Assembly (NCBI GenBank): GCA_964570205.1
Contig: CAZMXI010000194.1
Span: 1-8,675, forward strand
DNA: 8,675 nucleotides
Reading direction: 5' to 3'
Source of the DNA: CAZMXI01 sp964570205
GTDB taxonomy: Bacteria; Planctomycetota; Phycisphaerae; Tepidisphaerales; Tepidisphaeraceae
Positions 1-6,251 of this stretch are shown one piece after another (within the stretch, counting starts at the first letter, position 1; every line of letters starts with the position of its first letter). A program made the translations under genes and the position numbers. A model generated the notes under the pieces. That model had not been told where the DNA came from, searched no databases, and saw only the letters and a list, made by a program, of their open reading frames with translations.

Positions 1-524
1 GCGGAGGTATTCCCGTCGGCACCGAGGTCCACAAAACTGATCTCACCGAGTATCGCCTTGCGGACGACGTTCACCGGCCCATCGAACGTGCGGCCGTTGA
101 CGCTTGTCTTCTGCGTCTCCTTGACGAACTCGAACTCCTGCACGCTGGCCCCGATGGAGGCCTGCCAGGGGAAGCCGTTCTTGCTGGAAACGACCACCTC
201 CTTGGCCGCCGGCGTGTCGCGGGACACCAGGCCGGTGGCGACCAGTTGCCCGTTCTCGATGCGGATTGCATCGGTGTGGCCCACGCCCGTGCTGGCATCG
301 TGCCCGAAGCGGATGGGCCGGTGTTGGCTGGGGATCGCTAGGCCGGCCAGATCCACGACCACCGGGTAGCGCCAGCCGGCGATGCGCATCGGGCCGCCGG
401 TGTAGGCGATCATGCGGAAGCGCGGCAGCGCCACCTTGCCATCGCCACTGGCGGCTTCGGCCTCGATCTGGAACTGCGCCGCCAGTTCAAGCGGCGGCAC
501 GCTGGTCTTGAGCGTCTCGCTCAT
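1..524 (-). CDS. HK97-like prohead maturation protease, partial (C-terminus beyond left edge)
   Basis: The reading frame starts at ATG 524-522 and stays open to the window edge, showing 174 residues. AGGAG sits seven bases upstream of the start, and the first 38 bp overlap the end of the portal gene. Prohead proteases cleave scaffold and capsid N-termini inside the immature head. Visible support is an FGHD motif with candidate catalytic His75, followed by a GH pair at 82-83, and then FPWQASIGA at 118-126 with candidate nucleophile Ser123. This matches the His...Ser-Ile-Gly layout of the HK97 (S78/U35) fold. A later EISFVDLGAD segment (161-170) also fits the family. The position directly after the portal gene is where a head protease is expected in lambdoid and HK97-like phages. 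The third catalytic residue cannot be assigned. A Mu gpI-type protease is an alternative. The product class is fairly secure; the exact family is inferred. Confidence 0.75.
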   Translation of the reverse strand, partial: MSETLKTSVPPLELAAQFQIEAEAASGDGKVALPRFRMIAYTGGPMRIAGWRYPVVVDLAGLAIPSQHRPIRFGHDASTGVGHTDAIRIENGQLVATGLVSRDTPAAKEVVVSSKNGFPWQASIGASVQEFEFVKETQKTSVNGRTFDGPVNVVRKAILGEISFVDLGADGNTS

Positions 525-1986
525 CTTCGTTCTCCTGGTCATCCGGGACCGGCGCAGCGGGGGCGGCGGGCGTCGCCTGCGCTGTGGCCAATCCGAGTTC
601 GTTCATCAGCGCCACTTCCTTGCCCCGCTGGCGAAGCTCGGCTTCCCAGTCGCGGCCTTGGCGGGCGTACTCATAGGCGAGGGTGGTGGTGTGGCTCGTT
701 AGGCGGGTGGCCTGGGCAGACGCTTCCTTGGCCGGGTCCACGTGCTCCATCCCGTCCCAGAACCACTGGTGTTCGGGCATCGCGCTGATGCGGCGCAGCG
801 ACTGGGGCAGCAGCCCCTCCACGAGCGTCGCCTCATCAAGCCAGGCCCGCAGCAGCGGGTCGAGGACCACGCGGCCCAGATGGGCTTGGTCCACGCGGAT
901 GGACTTGTAATAGGTCTGGTGGTCGAGGCGGCCGGAGGCGTAGTTGTAGCCCGAGGAATTCCCGGCCGCGACGTTGAAGGGCATGTTCAGGCAGCGAGCG
1001 ATCTCGTTGAGGATCTGCGCCTTAAACTCGCCATAGGTGGTCGAAGGCTGCTCGGCGGCGACTTGCCCCAGCTTCCAGCCGCCCGGCAGGACCGTCGCCA
1101 TGCGGCGTTCCAGTTCCACCAGATCCATCGGCTCGACCGGATCGGCCTCGCCGTTGGCGGGCGCATCGGTGTAGAGGACGGCAGCGAAGTCGGCGGCCGT
1201 CTCGGCGGCCGCGATCACCGCCAGCGTATAGCGCCGCAATTGGGCAAACAGCGGCAGGGCTGGCGTGATCTCCGGGATGCCCCGGCTCTGGCCGGGACGA
1301 TCCACGCGGAAGTAGTGGATCATCGCGCTGGCCGGCACGCGATCGAAGCCCAGCAGCGAGGCGCCTATGGCTGAGGCCGCCCCCGGGTGGGCGCGAAGCA
1401 GGTGATATTCGACGGGGTTGCCGAAGGCGTCGAAAACGATGCCGTCGACGCTGCCGGCGAGGTTGAGCACGGGCGTGGCGATCTGGTCGGCCTCGATCAG
1501 CCGCAGGTCCAGCTTCACCAGGGAGTCCATGGCCGGGTTGGCCGTGAGCATCGCGAACACCTCGCCGCTCTCAGCGCGCGCCATGCGCAGGGTGCGCAGC
1601 TTCTCAGGCAGGCGCACGGCCTCGGACCATCGGACGAAGGCCTGCTCGACGGCGCGGTTGGCATCGTCGTCGTCGGTGAGCAGTTGCAGGCGCGGACCGG
1701 TGCCGACCACGTCGTTGGCCAGCGTCAACACGATCCCGCGGGCATAGGAATTGTTGGCCACCTCGTAGCGGGCCCGGCTGCGCAGAATGCGTCGGACCTG
1801 GGGGTTGTTGGCGGCGTTGGCAGACAGGTGGTCGGCGTTGGCCCAGTGCCGGCGGTTCTCCTCGGTGGTCGCGGCGGCGTCGTAGCGGCCGAGGACCACG
1901 CGCCGCGGCGCGGGCATCGCGCCGCCTACGCGGGCTACCCGCAGTGGATGGGGGCGCGAGAAGATGTTCTTCAGGAATCCGAGCAT
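487..1986 (-). CDS. Phage portal protein, lambda gpB family
   Basis: This 499-residue protein is close to the usual size of lambda-type portals (about 500-550). The portal is the dodecameric ring at one head vertex through which terminase pumps DNA and to which the neck attaches. Family features seen are RYEVANNSYARGIVLTLAND around residues 73-92 followed by VVGTGPRLQ, the GNSSGYNYASGRLDHQTYY segment in the middle-to-late core, and a C-terminal stretch (HVDPAKEASAQ, then GRDWEAELRQRGKE) that parallels the lambda gpB ending. The last roughly 30 residues are Ala/Pro-rich then acidic, probably a disordered tail. The ATG at 1986 shares its A with the stop of the upstream small gene (TGATG). Only a weak purine stretch precedes it, so translation is probably coupled. 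The end overlaps the protease gene by 38 bp. I am confident of the family. Confidence 0.93.
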   Translation of the reverse strand: MLGFLKNIFSRPHPLRVARVGGAMPAPRRVVLGRYDAAATTEENRRHWANADHLSANAANNPQVRRILRSRARYEVANNSYARGIVLTLANDVVGTGPRLQLLTDDDDANRAVEQAFVRWSEAVRLPEKLRTLRMARAESGEVFAMLTANPAMDSLVKLDLRLIEADQIATPVLNLAGSVDGIVFDAFGNPVEYHLLRAHPGAASAIGASLLGFDRVPASAMIHYFRVDRPGQSRGIPEITPALPLFAQLRRYTLAVIAAAETAADFAAVLYTDAPANGEADPVEPMDLVELERRMATVLPGGWKLGQVAAEQPSTTYGEFKAQILNEIARCLNMPFNVAAGNSSGYNYASGRLDHQTYYKSIRVDQAHLGRVVLDPLLRAWLDEATLVEGLLPQSLRRISAMPEHQWFWDGMEHVDPAKEASAQATRLTSHTTTLAYEYARQGRDWEAELRQRGKEVALMNELGLATAQATPAAPAAPVPDDQENEDERDAQDQRAAA

Positions 1987-2183
1987 CAGTCCGTTCCGGG
2001 AGGCACGAGCTTCTTGAACACCGCGCCCAGGCCCTTCTTCTTCGTGGCGTTCTTGCTGGCCAGATACCGGTCAGCCGCGATCTGGTCGGGCAGTGAGTGC
2101 TGCTCCATCTCGGCGGAATCGCCCTTGGCCCGCTTGGGACCGGCGGCGTTCTCGCGGATGGTGTCTTGGAGGTCGTCGGCCAC
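1986..2183 (-). CDS. Small head-completion candidate in the gpW position (65 aa)
   Basis: This small charged protein lies between terminase and portal, the position of gpW (head-tail joining) in lambda. It begins with a Lys/Glu/Asp-rich stretch (ADDLQDTIRENAAGPKRAKG). It continues with HSLPDQIAADRYLASKNA and ends in a basic stretch closing FKKLVPPGTD. I recall similar short proteins at this locus in other prophages, but no function is established, and assignment as a gpW analogue rests on position and size only. I chose GTG 2183 because GGAG lies eight bases upstream. The frame stays open further to a TTG at 2213 (75 residues) that lacks a comparable ribosome site. The stop overlaps the portal start as TGATG. 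No membrane segment or signal peptide is visible. Confidence 0.72.
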   Translation of the reverse strand: MADDLQDTIRENAAGPKRAKGDSAEMEQHSLPDQIAADRYLASKNATKKKGLGAVFKKLVPPGTD

Positions 2184-2333
2184 GGCATTGGCTCCGGCAA
2201 GGTGCCCTGACAATGGTTATCTATGCCGCGCCGACGCACGCGCACCGCGGACGCTATGGGAAATGGAAGGAAGGTGGCAGATTGCTTCGTATGTAGAACC
2301 TGCCGGCTATGCCATCTCGCCGGCGGGCGGTTC
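2184..2333 (-). other. 150-bp non-coding gap within the packaging operon
   Basis: This is the only sizeable gap in an otherwise overlapping leftward operon. I found no convincing reading frame on either strand beyond the possible TTG-started extension of the gpW-position gene (to 2213). It holds one GC-rich inverted repeat (2299-2327) and a short AT-richer patch around 2214-2225. I could not recognise a good -35/-10 pair in the leftward direction. It may hold a regulatory RNA structure, or be the remnant of a lost small gene. Confidence 0.5.
2299..2327 (-). repeat. GC-rich hairpin downstream of the zinc-ribbon gene
   Basis: The arms CCTGCCGGC (2299-2307) and GCCGGCGGG (2319-2327) pair across an 11-base loop. 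On the leftward transcript the stem is nine positions with one A/C mismatch. It starts seven bases after the zinc-ribbon stop codon. No U-tract follows on the leftward strand, so it is not a standard intrinsic terminator. It could stabilise the upstream mRNA or act as a partial attenuator between the terminase and portal parts of the operon. Confidence 0.35.
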
Positions 2334-2501
2334 CTAGGTCGTCATCCGCCGCCCGCAATGCCGGCAGGTGCGGCGGCGCAGCAGGCGACCGCCCCAGGCC
2401 CGGCGCGTGTAGATGACCCGGAAATGCCGGCACCCGCACGCGCGGCAGGTCAGCCGCTTGGTGTTCTCCTCCGGCCCAGATCGCCGCGTGGAGTCCTTCA
2501 T
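2334..2501 (-). CDS. Small zinc-ribbon protein (55 aa) inside the packaging operon
   Basis: This short gene has ATG 2501-2499 overlapping the terminase stop as ATGA, with AAGGAAGG about five bases upstream, and ends at TAG 2336-2334. The product has two CxxC knuckles, Cys19-Cys22 (CRAC) and Cys46-Cys49 (CRHC), separated by 23 residues with an Arg-rich middle. The closing RRRTCRHCGRRMTT strongly resembles the second knuckle of the NrdR-type zinc ribbon (C..C..RFTT). The protein is very basic, so nucleic-acid binding is likely. Family knowledge offers small zinc-finger late activators such as Ogr/Delta of P2/P4 as a functional parallel, but no specific homology is claimed. The operon position suggests a role in packaging, DNA cutting or late control. 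The gene is real by overlap, ribosome site and motif; its role is unknown. Confidence 0.8.
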   Translation of the reverse strand: MKDSTRRSGPEENTKRLTCRACGCRHFRVIYTRRAWGGRLLRRRTCRHCGRRMTT

Positions 2502-4777
2502 CTCCGCCTTCCTTGCAGCTCCGAAAGCCGCAGTCGGGGTCTGGCCGGTTCCCGCCGAACATCGGTGCCAAAGAGCACCGCCCCTTGCATGCTCGCGGCC
2601 ACGGCGCAGCCGACCAGGCAGTCCAGCCAGTGGTTATCCGCGCCAGGCGTGCGGAGTTTCCATTCCTCCAGCTCGCGCCCACGCCCCTGCGTTCTTACCC
2701 GATACTCCGCCGTCAGGTGCTCGGCCAGCAAGCGGTGATCGTGGCCGCTTCCGGGGGCGAAGATCGACAGGCAACCCGGATCGCCCATGGGAACCGCCAG
2801 GCGGGCCTGGGTAAAACTCTTCCAGTAGTTGGTGTCGATCAGCGCATAGCGCACAGCGCGCTTGCCGGTGGTCCCCGGCACCCGCCAGTGCAGGCCCACC
2901 CGGTCGCCACGCTTGGGCTTGTACTCCGAGAACGGTGTGCTGGCCGCGCCCACGTAGCGCCCGTGGCTGGGCATGGCGATCGCGCTGTGGGGGCTCTGGC
3001 GGCAGAACTGGTAGACCACATCGGTCGAGTTGCCCCAGTTGGCGTCGATCAGGCAACGCTCGACGGTCATCTCCGCACCATCGTCGCGCCGATACTGGCG
3101 GATGAGCCGTTCCCGAGTCAGCGCTTCCAGCCCGGCGTAGATCGCCCCTTCCTGACCCGTGCCCTTATGCACGAGCATCAAGGTGCGCTTGGCATCCCGC
3201 AGCGTGTAATACGGCCGCTTCTGATCCGGGTAAGCCCCGTAATCCAGCACGTACCCGGTGAAATCCTCCTCCCAGCCGCAGAGCATCCAGAATAGCAGCG
3301 TGCCCTGCACGTCGATGAACATCGTCAGGTGGTTGACGCCCACCGGCAGCTCGGCACGCCGCATGCCGTTGGTCTTGGCGGCAATGATCTCGGCGGAGAG
3401 GGATTCGCCCTCGAGCTGGTCGGGCAATGGCTCGTTCTGGTACTCGGCCCAGAAGGCGGCCTCGCCCTGGTCGAGCTTGAGGTTCATCGCATGCTGGATG
3501 GCCGAGAGCTCATCGGGATTGTGCCGCTGCGGCCAGGCGACGAGCGCCCCGGCATCCATATCCAGCTGATTGGCCCGGTAGAACTCGGTTGCCTCGGCGG
3601 TGCCGCGATCAGTGCGCTGGCCCTCGGCACGCAGCTGGGCGTACTGCTGCCAGAGCTTCTCCTGGGCCGGGAAGGCATAGACCATCTTGGTCCGCTCGCC
3701 CTGCCACTGCGGATGCTTGTCCCGGTCGAGGATGCGGTCGGCCATGTCCTCGGGCCGCACGACCGTGAGCGTCATCAGCCCGGCGATCTTGCGCCCCGGC
3801 CCGGCCAGACCGAGGATCGCCCCGGCCAGGATCTGCTCCCGCGTAGTGCACTGGCTGGGGCTGCGTGCCGATTCGTCGGTCTGCGGGTCATCCAGCAGAA
3901 CCAGCGATGGGCGGACGGTCTTGCCATCGGCACGCTTGTGCTTCATGCCACGGATGCGCCCGGTGATCCCAGCGACCTTCACGATGGCGCTGGAGGCGAC
4001 AGAGCCCTCGATCGTCGGCAGCACGATCTCCTTATTCGTCCATCCCACGTGCGTCCGCGCCCCGCGATAAAGTTGGCCGGCGGCCCGCTGGTGGATGCCC
4101 TCCAAAGCGCGGATGGGCCCGCAGACCTCCGAGAAGTCCCCTTCCAGCAGGTCGTTGTTCTCCACCTCGCTCTTGATCGAGTCGAGCATGTCCGCGGCAT
4201 GCTCTTCATCGCTGCCGATCAGGGCAATGAACTCCCGGTGGCCGTACAGCAGTGCCCAAAGGCAGGCCGTCTCGCACAGCGTCGTCTTGCCCGAGCCCCT
4301 GGGCATGGCCATAGCGAACAGGCCGCCTTCGATCACGGCGGCTTCGATCTTCCCGATGACCTTCAGGTGGTCGGGGCTCCAGGCCAGGTGAAAGGTCTGC
4401 GGGAAGTACACTTCGCAGAAGCGGCGGAAGGAGTGTCGGCACCCCTCTTTGCGCTCTGGGTTGCGCGGCTCATGCACCCAGCCCTCCGCGGCGATGTCGC
4501 GAGAGGATTCACTCTGTGCCCGGCTCCGCGCGTTGACCGCATCTTTGTGCGCTTCGTAGTTGCCCTCCGTCCATCCCGGCTCAAACGTCTCGCGCCGGGC
4601 ATGGAAGAGCCAGGCGGCGTAGCGCACCAGGTCGATGCGCCGGCCATCGCCGATCTTGTAGGCCGCTCGGTTCAGGTGCCGGTAGACCAGGTGCGGCTGG
4701 ACCACCTCGCCCAGTGGGGTGGCGTTTAATAGCCGCACGGCTTCGGCGACACGCAGTTGTCGAGGGTCGACTTTCAC
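2498..4777 (-). CDS. Terminase large subunit (gpA/GpA-like ATPase-nuclease)
   Basis: This 759-residue packaging motor couples ATP hydrolysis to DNA translocation and cuts the concatemer. Numbered from GTG 4777, the Walker A is MPRGSGKTT (158-166) and the Walker B is LVLLDDPQTDES (292-303). The C-terminal nuclease half has candidate metal-binding acidics in MFIDVQG (Asp489), LIDANWG (Asp578) and GADNHWLD (Asp714/Asp719). The length fits the GpA family, which is longer than T4-type terminases. I place the start at GTG 4777 because it forms a GTGA overlap with the upstream gene's stop and has GGAGG ten bases upstream. An in-frame GTG at 4804 would add nine residues but lies inside the upstream gene without its own site. 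Residues about 8-61 form an extra N-terminal domain that recurs in the preceding small protein. The gene ends in an ATGA overlap with the zinc-ribbon gene. Confidence 0.93.
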   Translation of the reverse strand: MKVDPRQLRVAEAVRLLNATPLGEVVQPHLVYRHLNRAAYKIGDGRRIDLVRYAAWLFHARRETFEPGWTEGNYEAHKDAVNARSRAQSESSRDIAAEGWVHEPRNPERKEGCRHSFRRFCEVYFPQTFHLAWSPDHLKVIGKIEAAVIEGGLFAMAMPRGSGKTTLCETACLWALLYGHREFIALIGSDEEHAADMLDSIKSEVENNDLLEGDFSEVCGPIRALEGIHQRAAGQLYRGARTHVGWTNKEIVLPTIEGSVASSAIVKVAGITGRIRGMKHKRADGKTVRPSLVLLDDPQTDESARSPSQCTTREQILAGAILGLAGPGRKIAGLMTLTVVRPEDMADRILDRDKHPQWQGERTKMVYAFPAQEKLWQQYAQLRAEGQRTDRGTAEATEFYRANQLDMDAGALVAWPQRHNPDELSAIQHAMNLKLDQGEAAFWAEYQNEPLPDQLEGESLSAEIIAAKTNGMRRAELPVGVNHLTMFIDVQGTLLFWMLCGWEEDFTGYVLDYGAYPDQKRPYYTLRDAKRTLMLVHKGTGQEGAIYAGLEALTRERLIRQYRRDDGAEMTVERCLIDANWGNSTDVVYQFCRQSPHSAIAMPSHGRYVGAASTPFSEYKPKRGDRVGLHWRVPGTTGKRAVRYALIDTNYWKSFTQARLAVPMGDPGCLSIFAPGSGHDHRLLAEHLTAEYRVRTQGRGRELEEWKLRTPGADNHWLDCLVGCAVAASMQGAVLFGTDVRREPARPRLRLSELQGRRR

Positions 4778-4995
4778 CGGGCCTGCACCTCCCGAATCAG
4801 CCACGCCGCGTAATGCACCAGGTTGATCCGACCGCCCGCGCCCACCGGCGCCCCGGCGTCGATGTCCGCCTGCACCTGTTCCGGTGTGACCTTCCGCCCC
4901 CCGGCGGCCGACAGAAGCCGGGCCACCTCCTCAAGGGTCAGGGACAGCGGATTCATGCTGGCCTGGAGCGGGGTTTGCATGATCGCATCGGCCAT
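4774..4995 (-). CDS. Small terminase-subunit candidate (73 aa), shares a domain with the large terminase
   Basis: This is the first gene of the leftward packaging operon, immediately upstream of the large terminase and joined to it by a GTGA overlap. The 73-residue product has a helix-rich domain at about 18-70: LTLEEVARLLSAAGG, then a VTPEQVQADIDAGAP stretch, then GGRINLVHYAAWL. The opening LTLEEVARLL looks like the winged-helix/excisionase start typical of DNA-binding small terminase domains. The same pattern occurs at the large-terminase N-terminus (GRRIDLVRYAAWL). By position and domain type it is the best candidate for the small terminase that recognises the packaging site, but no direct homology to a named TerS is visible, and it is shorter than most. 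The start is ATG 4995 with AGGA nine bases upstream; Met6 and Met14 are possible alternatives. Confidence 0.62.
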   Translation of the reverse strand: MADAIMQTPLQASMNPLSLTLEEVARLLSAAGGRKVTPEQVQADIDAGAPVGAGGRINLVHYAAWLIREVQAR

Positions 4996-5046
4996 CCTTC
5001 ACCATCCTAACACATTGAAAATGCTGGAATTACGAGCGGATTGGCC

Positions 5047-5075
5047 TTGATGCGTTCGCGGACGCATGGCTTAAT
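5047..5075 (+). promoter_or_regulatory. Sigma70-like promoter of the accessory genes
   Basis: TTGATG (5047-5052) as -35 and CTTAAT (5070-5075) as -10 are separated by a 17-base spacer. Both match four of six or better to the consensus hexamers. Transcription would begin near 5082, about 33 bases before the first rightward start codon. Confidence 0.5.
5050..5067. promoter_or_regulatory. 18-bp near-palindrome within the promoter spacer (operator candidate)
   Basis: The half-sites ATGCGTtCG and CGgACGCAT make an 18-bp palindrome with a single mispaired position (lower case). It lies almost exactly between the -35 and -10 of the rightward promoter, the classic place for a repressor dimer. A transcribed hairpin is unlikely to matter because the element precedes the predicted start site. 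No regulator gene for it is identified in the window. Confidence 0.5.
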
Positions 5076-5114
5076 GTGCATCAGAAAGGCATAGCTAACC
5101 AACAGGAGCACGCG

Positions 5115-5324
5115 ATGAAGGCCAACGCCAACAAGACCACCAAGACCCTGGACCAGATCCTGAAAGAAACCGCCAAGTTCACCCGCCGCGACCTGGCCTT
5201 TTCCTTCGCCCGCCACGCGGTCAAGGCGATGTGGGTGATGCTCGGCGACGACGGGCGGTTCTGGGTCACCACGCCGGCCAACTGCGCCCGCCTGGAGAAG
5301 ATGGGTTACGAGTGGGCCGACTAA
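5115..5324 (+). CDS. Conserved-looking small protein of unknown function (69 aa)
   Basis: I do not recognise a named family. The product begins with a Lys/Thr/Asn-rich tail (KANANKTTKTLDQILKE), then a helical stretch TRRDLAFSFARHAVKAMWVM. It ends with a probable beta-hairpin (GDDGRFWVTTPANCARLEKMGYEWAD). From memory, small proteins with the same FTRRDLAF...GDDGRFWVVTP core occur in planctomycete genomes and mobile elements. No catalytic motif, membrane segment or signal peptide is visible. The start is ATG 5115 because AGGAG lies six bases upstream; an earlier in-frame ATG at 5076 has no ribosome site and sits next to the predicted transcription start. It is the first gene of the rightward unit, 24 bases before the next start codon. 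Confidence 0.75.
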   Translation: MKANANKTTKTLDQILKETAKFTRRDLAFSFARHAVKAMWVMLGDDGRFWVTTPANCARLEKMGYEWAD

Positions 5325-5348
5325 CCAGCGATGCCAAGGAGCACCAGC

Positions 5349-5618
5349 ATGCGTACCACGCGAATCGAACTGGACGGAGATGCCGGGCACGTCGCCATCG
5401 AGCGGAAGACCGGCGAAACCGCCATCCGCATCGACTCGATCCTCCGCAATCCCAAGCGCGGCCAGCAGGCCTGGAAGAGCTGGGAGCTGCCCGCCGCCAT
5501 CAGCGACGAGGAGCTGTTCAAGGTGGCCATCGAGGTGCAGTGCCGCACCGACGGCGGCACGGGCACCAACAGCATGATCCACGACTATTTCCGGGAGATG
5601 CAGCGATTCCAAGACTGA
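5349..5618 (+). CDS. Hypothetical protein (89 aa)
   Basis: I cannot assign a function. The N-terminal half looks beta-rich (MRTTRIELDGDAGHVAIERK, then TGETAIRIDSILRNPKRGQQ). The rest is mixed, with SWELPAAISDEELFKVAIEV and a helical C-terminus ending MIHDYFREMQRFQD. It contains one Cys, so no zinc site is likely. AAGGAG is six bases before ATG 5349; the earlier ATG at 5331 lacks a site. The gene follows the previous one after 24 bases and is closed by a strong terminator four bases after its stop, so the two form one short transcription unit from the divergent promoter. Codon usage (G/C in third positions) matches the neighbours. Confidence 0.72.
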   Translation: MRTTRIELDGDAGHVAIERKTGETAIRIDSILRNPKRGQQAWKSWELPAAISDEELFKVAIEVQCRTDGGTGTNSMIHDYFREMQRFQD

Positions 5619-5621
5619 GCA

Positions 5622-5656
5622 CCCCCGGAGCCCCGAAAGGGGCTTCGGTGGTTTAT
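5622..5656 (+). terminator. Intrinsic terminator after the second accessory gene
   Basis: CCCCGGAGCCCC pairs with GGGGCTTCGG across a GAAA tetraloop (5635-5638), giving ten contiguous base pairs including one G-T wobble. After one mismatch, two more pairs extend the stem. TTTAT follows directly at 5652-5656. The stem is strong and the T-run short, so some readthrough to the HARE-HTH gene is plausible. Confidence 0.8.
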
Positions 5657-5702
5657 GGGGCAGGCAAAGCCTCCCCATGGGAAGGCGAAACCTCCCAAGG
5701 GC
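5657..5702 (+). repeat. Two copies of a 21-bp in-frame repeat upstream of the HARE-HTH gene
   Basis: The unit GGCaAAgCCTCCC at 5663 recurs as GGCgAAaCCTCCC at 5684, a period of 21 bases, which is seven codons. Read in the frame of the downstream gene it gives GQAKPPH then GKAKPPK. Within the unit two of the differences are synonymous (GCA/GCG and AAG/AAA). This suggests the stretch is or was translated as an extension starting at ATG 5655. No clear ribosome site supports that start, and it overlaps the terminator T-run. Confidence 0.45.
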
Positions 5703-5738
5703 CTGGCCAGCCCAAAGACGGCCAAAGGAGAACGAACC

Positions 5739-6242
5739 ATGAAGAAGGACCAGATCGAGCTTGGCGGAACGTACCTGGCGACGGTCACCGACAAGGTGGT
5801 GAGCGTGCGGCTTGAGGCAGCAAACCCCCACGGCGGGTGGGATGCGACGAACCTGGCGACCGGCAAGAAGGTCCGCATCAAGAGCGCTCAGCGCCTCCGC
5901 GGACCGGCTCCTCAGCGCAACATCGACGCCCGCGCTGCCGATCCCGATCGCGTCCCGCAGACCGAGGCGATGAACGAGGCCAAGGGAAAGAAGGCAGCGG
6001 AACCGAAGGCGAAGAAGCCCAGTGGCCTGGATGCCGCCTACCAGGTGCTCCAACACGCCGGCGAGCCGATGCGCTGCGGCGACATGGTCGAGAAGATGCT
6101 GGCCACGAGTCTGTGGAAGACCGACGGCAAGACACCAGCGGCCACGATCTACGCCGCCATCATCCGCGAGATCTCGACCAAGGGCACCGCGTCGCGGTTC
6201 AAGAAGACCGACCGGGGCCTGTTCACGGTCAACGCCCGTTGA
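5739..6242 (+). CDS. HARE-HTH (winged-helix) protein with an N-terminal beta domain
   Basis: This 167-residue protein has two domains joined by a charged Lys/Ala/Glu linker (about 77-94). Residues 1-55 (GGTYLATVTDKVVSVRLEA, HGGWDATNLATGKKVRIKSA, RLRG) look like a small beta-barrel. I recall that module from planctomycete proteins but cannot name it. Residues about 95-165 match the HARE-HTH winged helix: SGLDAAYQVLQHAGEPMRCGDMVEKM, then the signature GKTPAATIYAAIIREI and closing SRFKKTDRGLFTV. HARE-HTH domains occur in restriction endonucleases, RNA polymerase delta subunit and ASXL proteins and are thought to read DNA modification or structure. Here it may be a DNA-binding accessory or regulatory factor. 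AAAGGAG is eight bases before ATG 5739, which decides the start; an extension to ATG 5655 is possible. It follows a terminator and precedes the small zinc protein by nine bases. Confidence 0.85.
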   Translation: MKKDQIELGGTYLATVTDKVVSVRLEAANPHGGWDATNLATGKKVRIKSAQRLRGPAPQRNIDARAADPDRVPQTEAMNEAKGKKAAEPKAKKPSGLDAAYQVLQHAGEPMRCGDMVEKMLATSLWKTDGKTPAATIYAAIIREISTKGTASRFKKTDRGLFTVNAR

Positions 6243-6251
6243 GGACCGGCC

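Larger units (their letters stand above)
4996..5114. promoter_or_regulatory. Divergent intergenic control region
   Basis: This 119-bp region separates the leftward packaging operon from the rightward accessory genes and is AT-richer than its surroundings around 5008-5035. A clear rightward promoter candidate lies at 5047-5075. For the leftward direction the best -10 I can offer is TAGGAT near 5008-5013, with only a poor -35 (AATTCC), so the leftward promoter is unresolved and may need a phage activator. The AGGAG at 5104-5108 serves the rightward gene. Confidence 0.6.

Noticed and set aside
1604..2245. A 213-codon minus-strand frame overlapping the portal and gpW-position genes in another phase
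   Set aside because: Arg/Pro-rich shadow translation without domains; the overlapping portal frame has family motifs and the small gene has a ribosome site.
742..2337. Plus-strand frames of 210 and 316 codons opposite the portal gene
   Set aside because: The portal frame on the minus strand explains the region fully, and the plus-strand translations are compositionally biased without motifs.
2254..2682. A 142-codon minus-strand frame covering the zinc-ribbon gene in another phase
   Set aside because: It overlaps the end of the terminase and lacks motifs, while the 55-codon frame has a start overlap, ribosome site and paired cysteines.
3329..4729. A 466-codon open frame on the plus strand opposite the large terminase
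   Set aside because: It is the complement of the Walker A/B and nuclease-bearing terminase gene, shows low-complexity Arg/Gly/Leu composition and no domain.
5004..5040. A leftward promoter for the packaging operon in the divergent region
   Set aside because: Only a weak -10 (TAGGAT) with no acceptable -35 at the right distance was found, so it is not listed as a feature.
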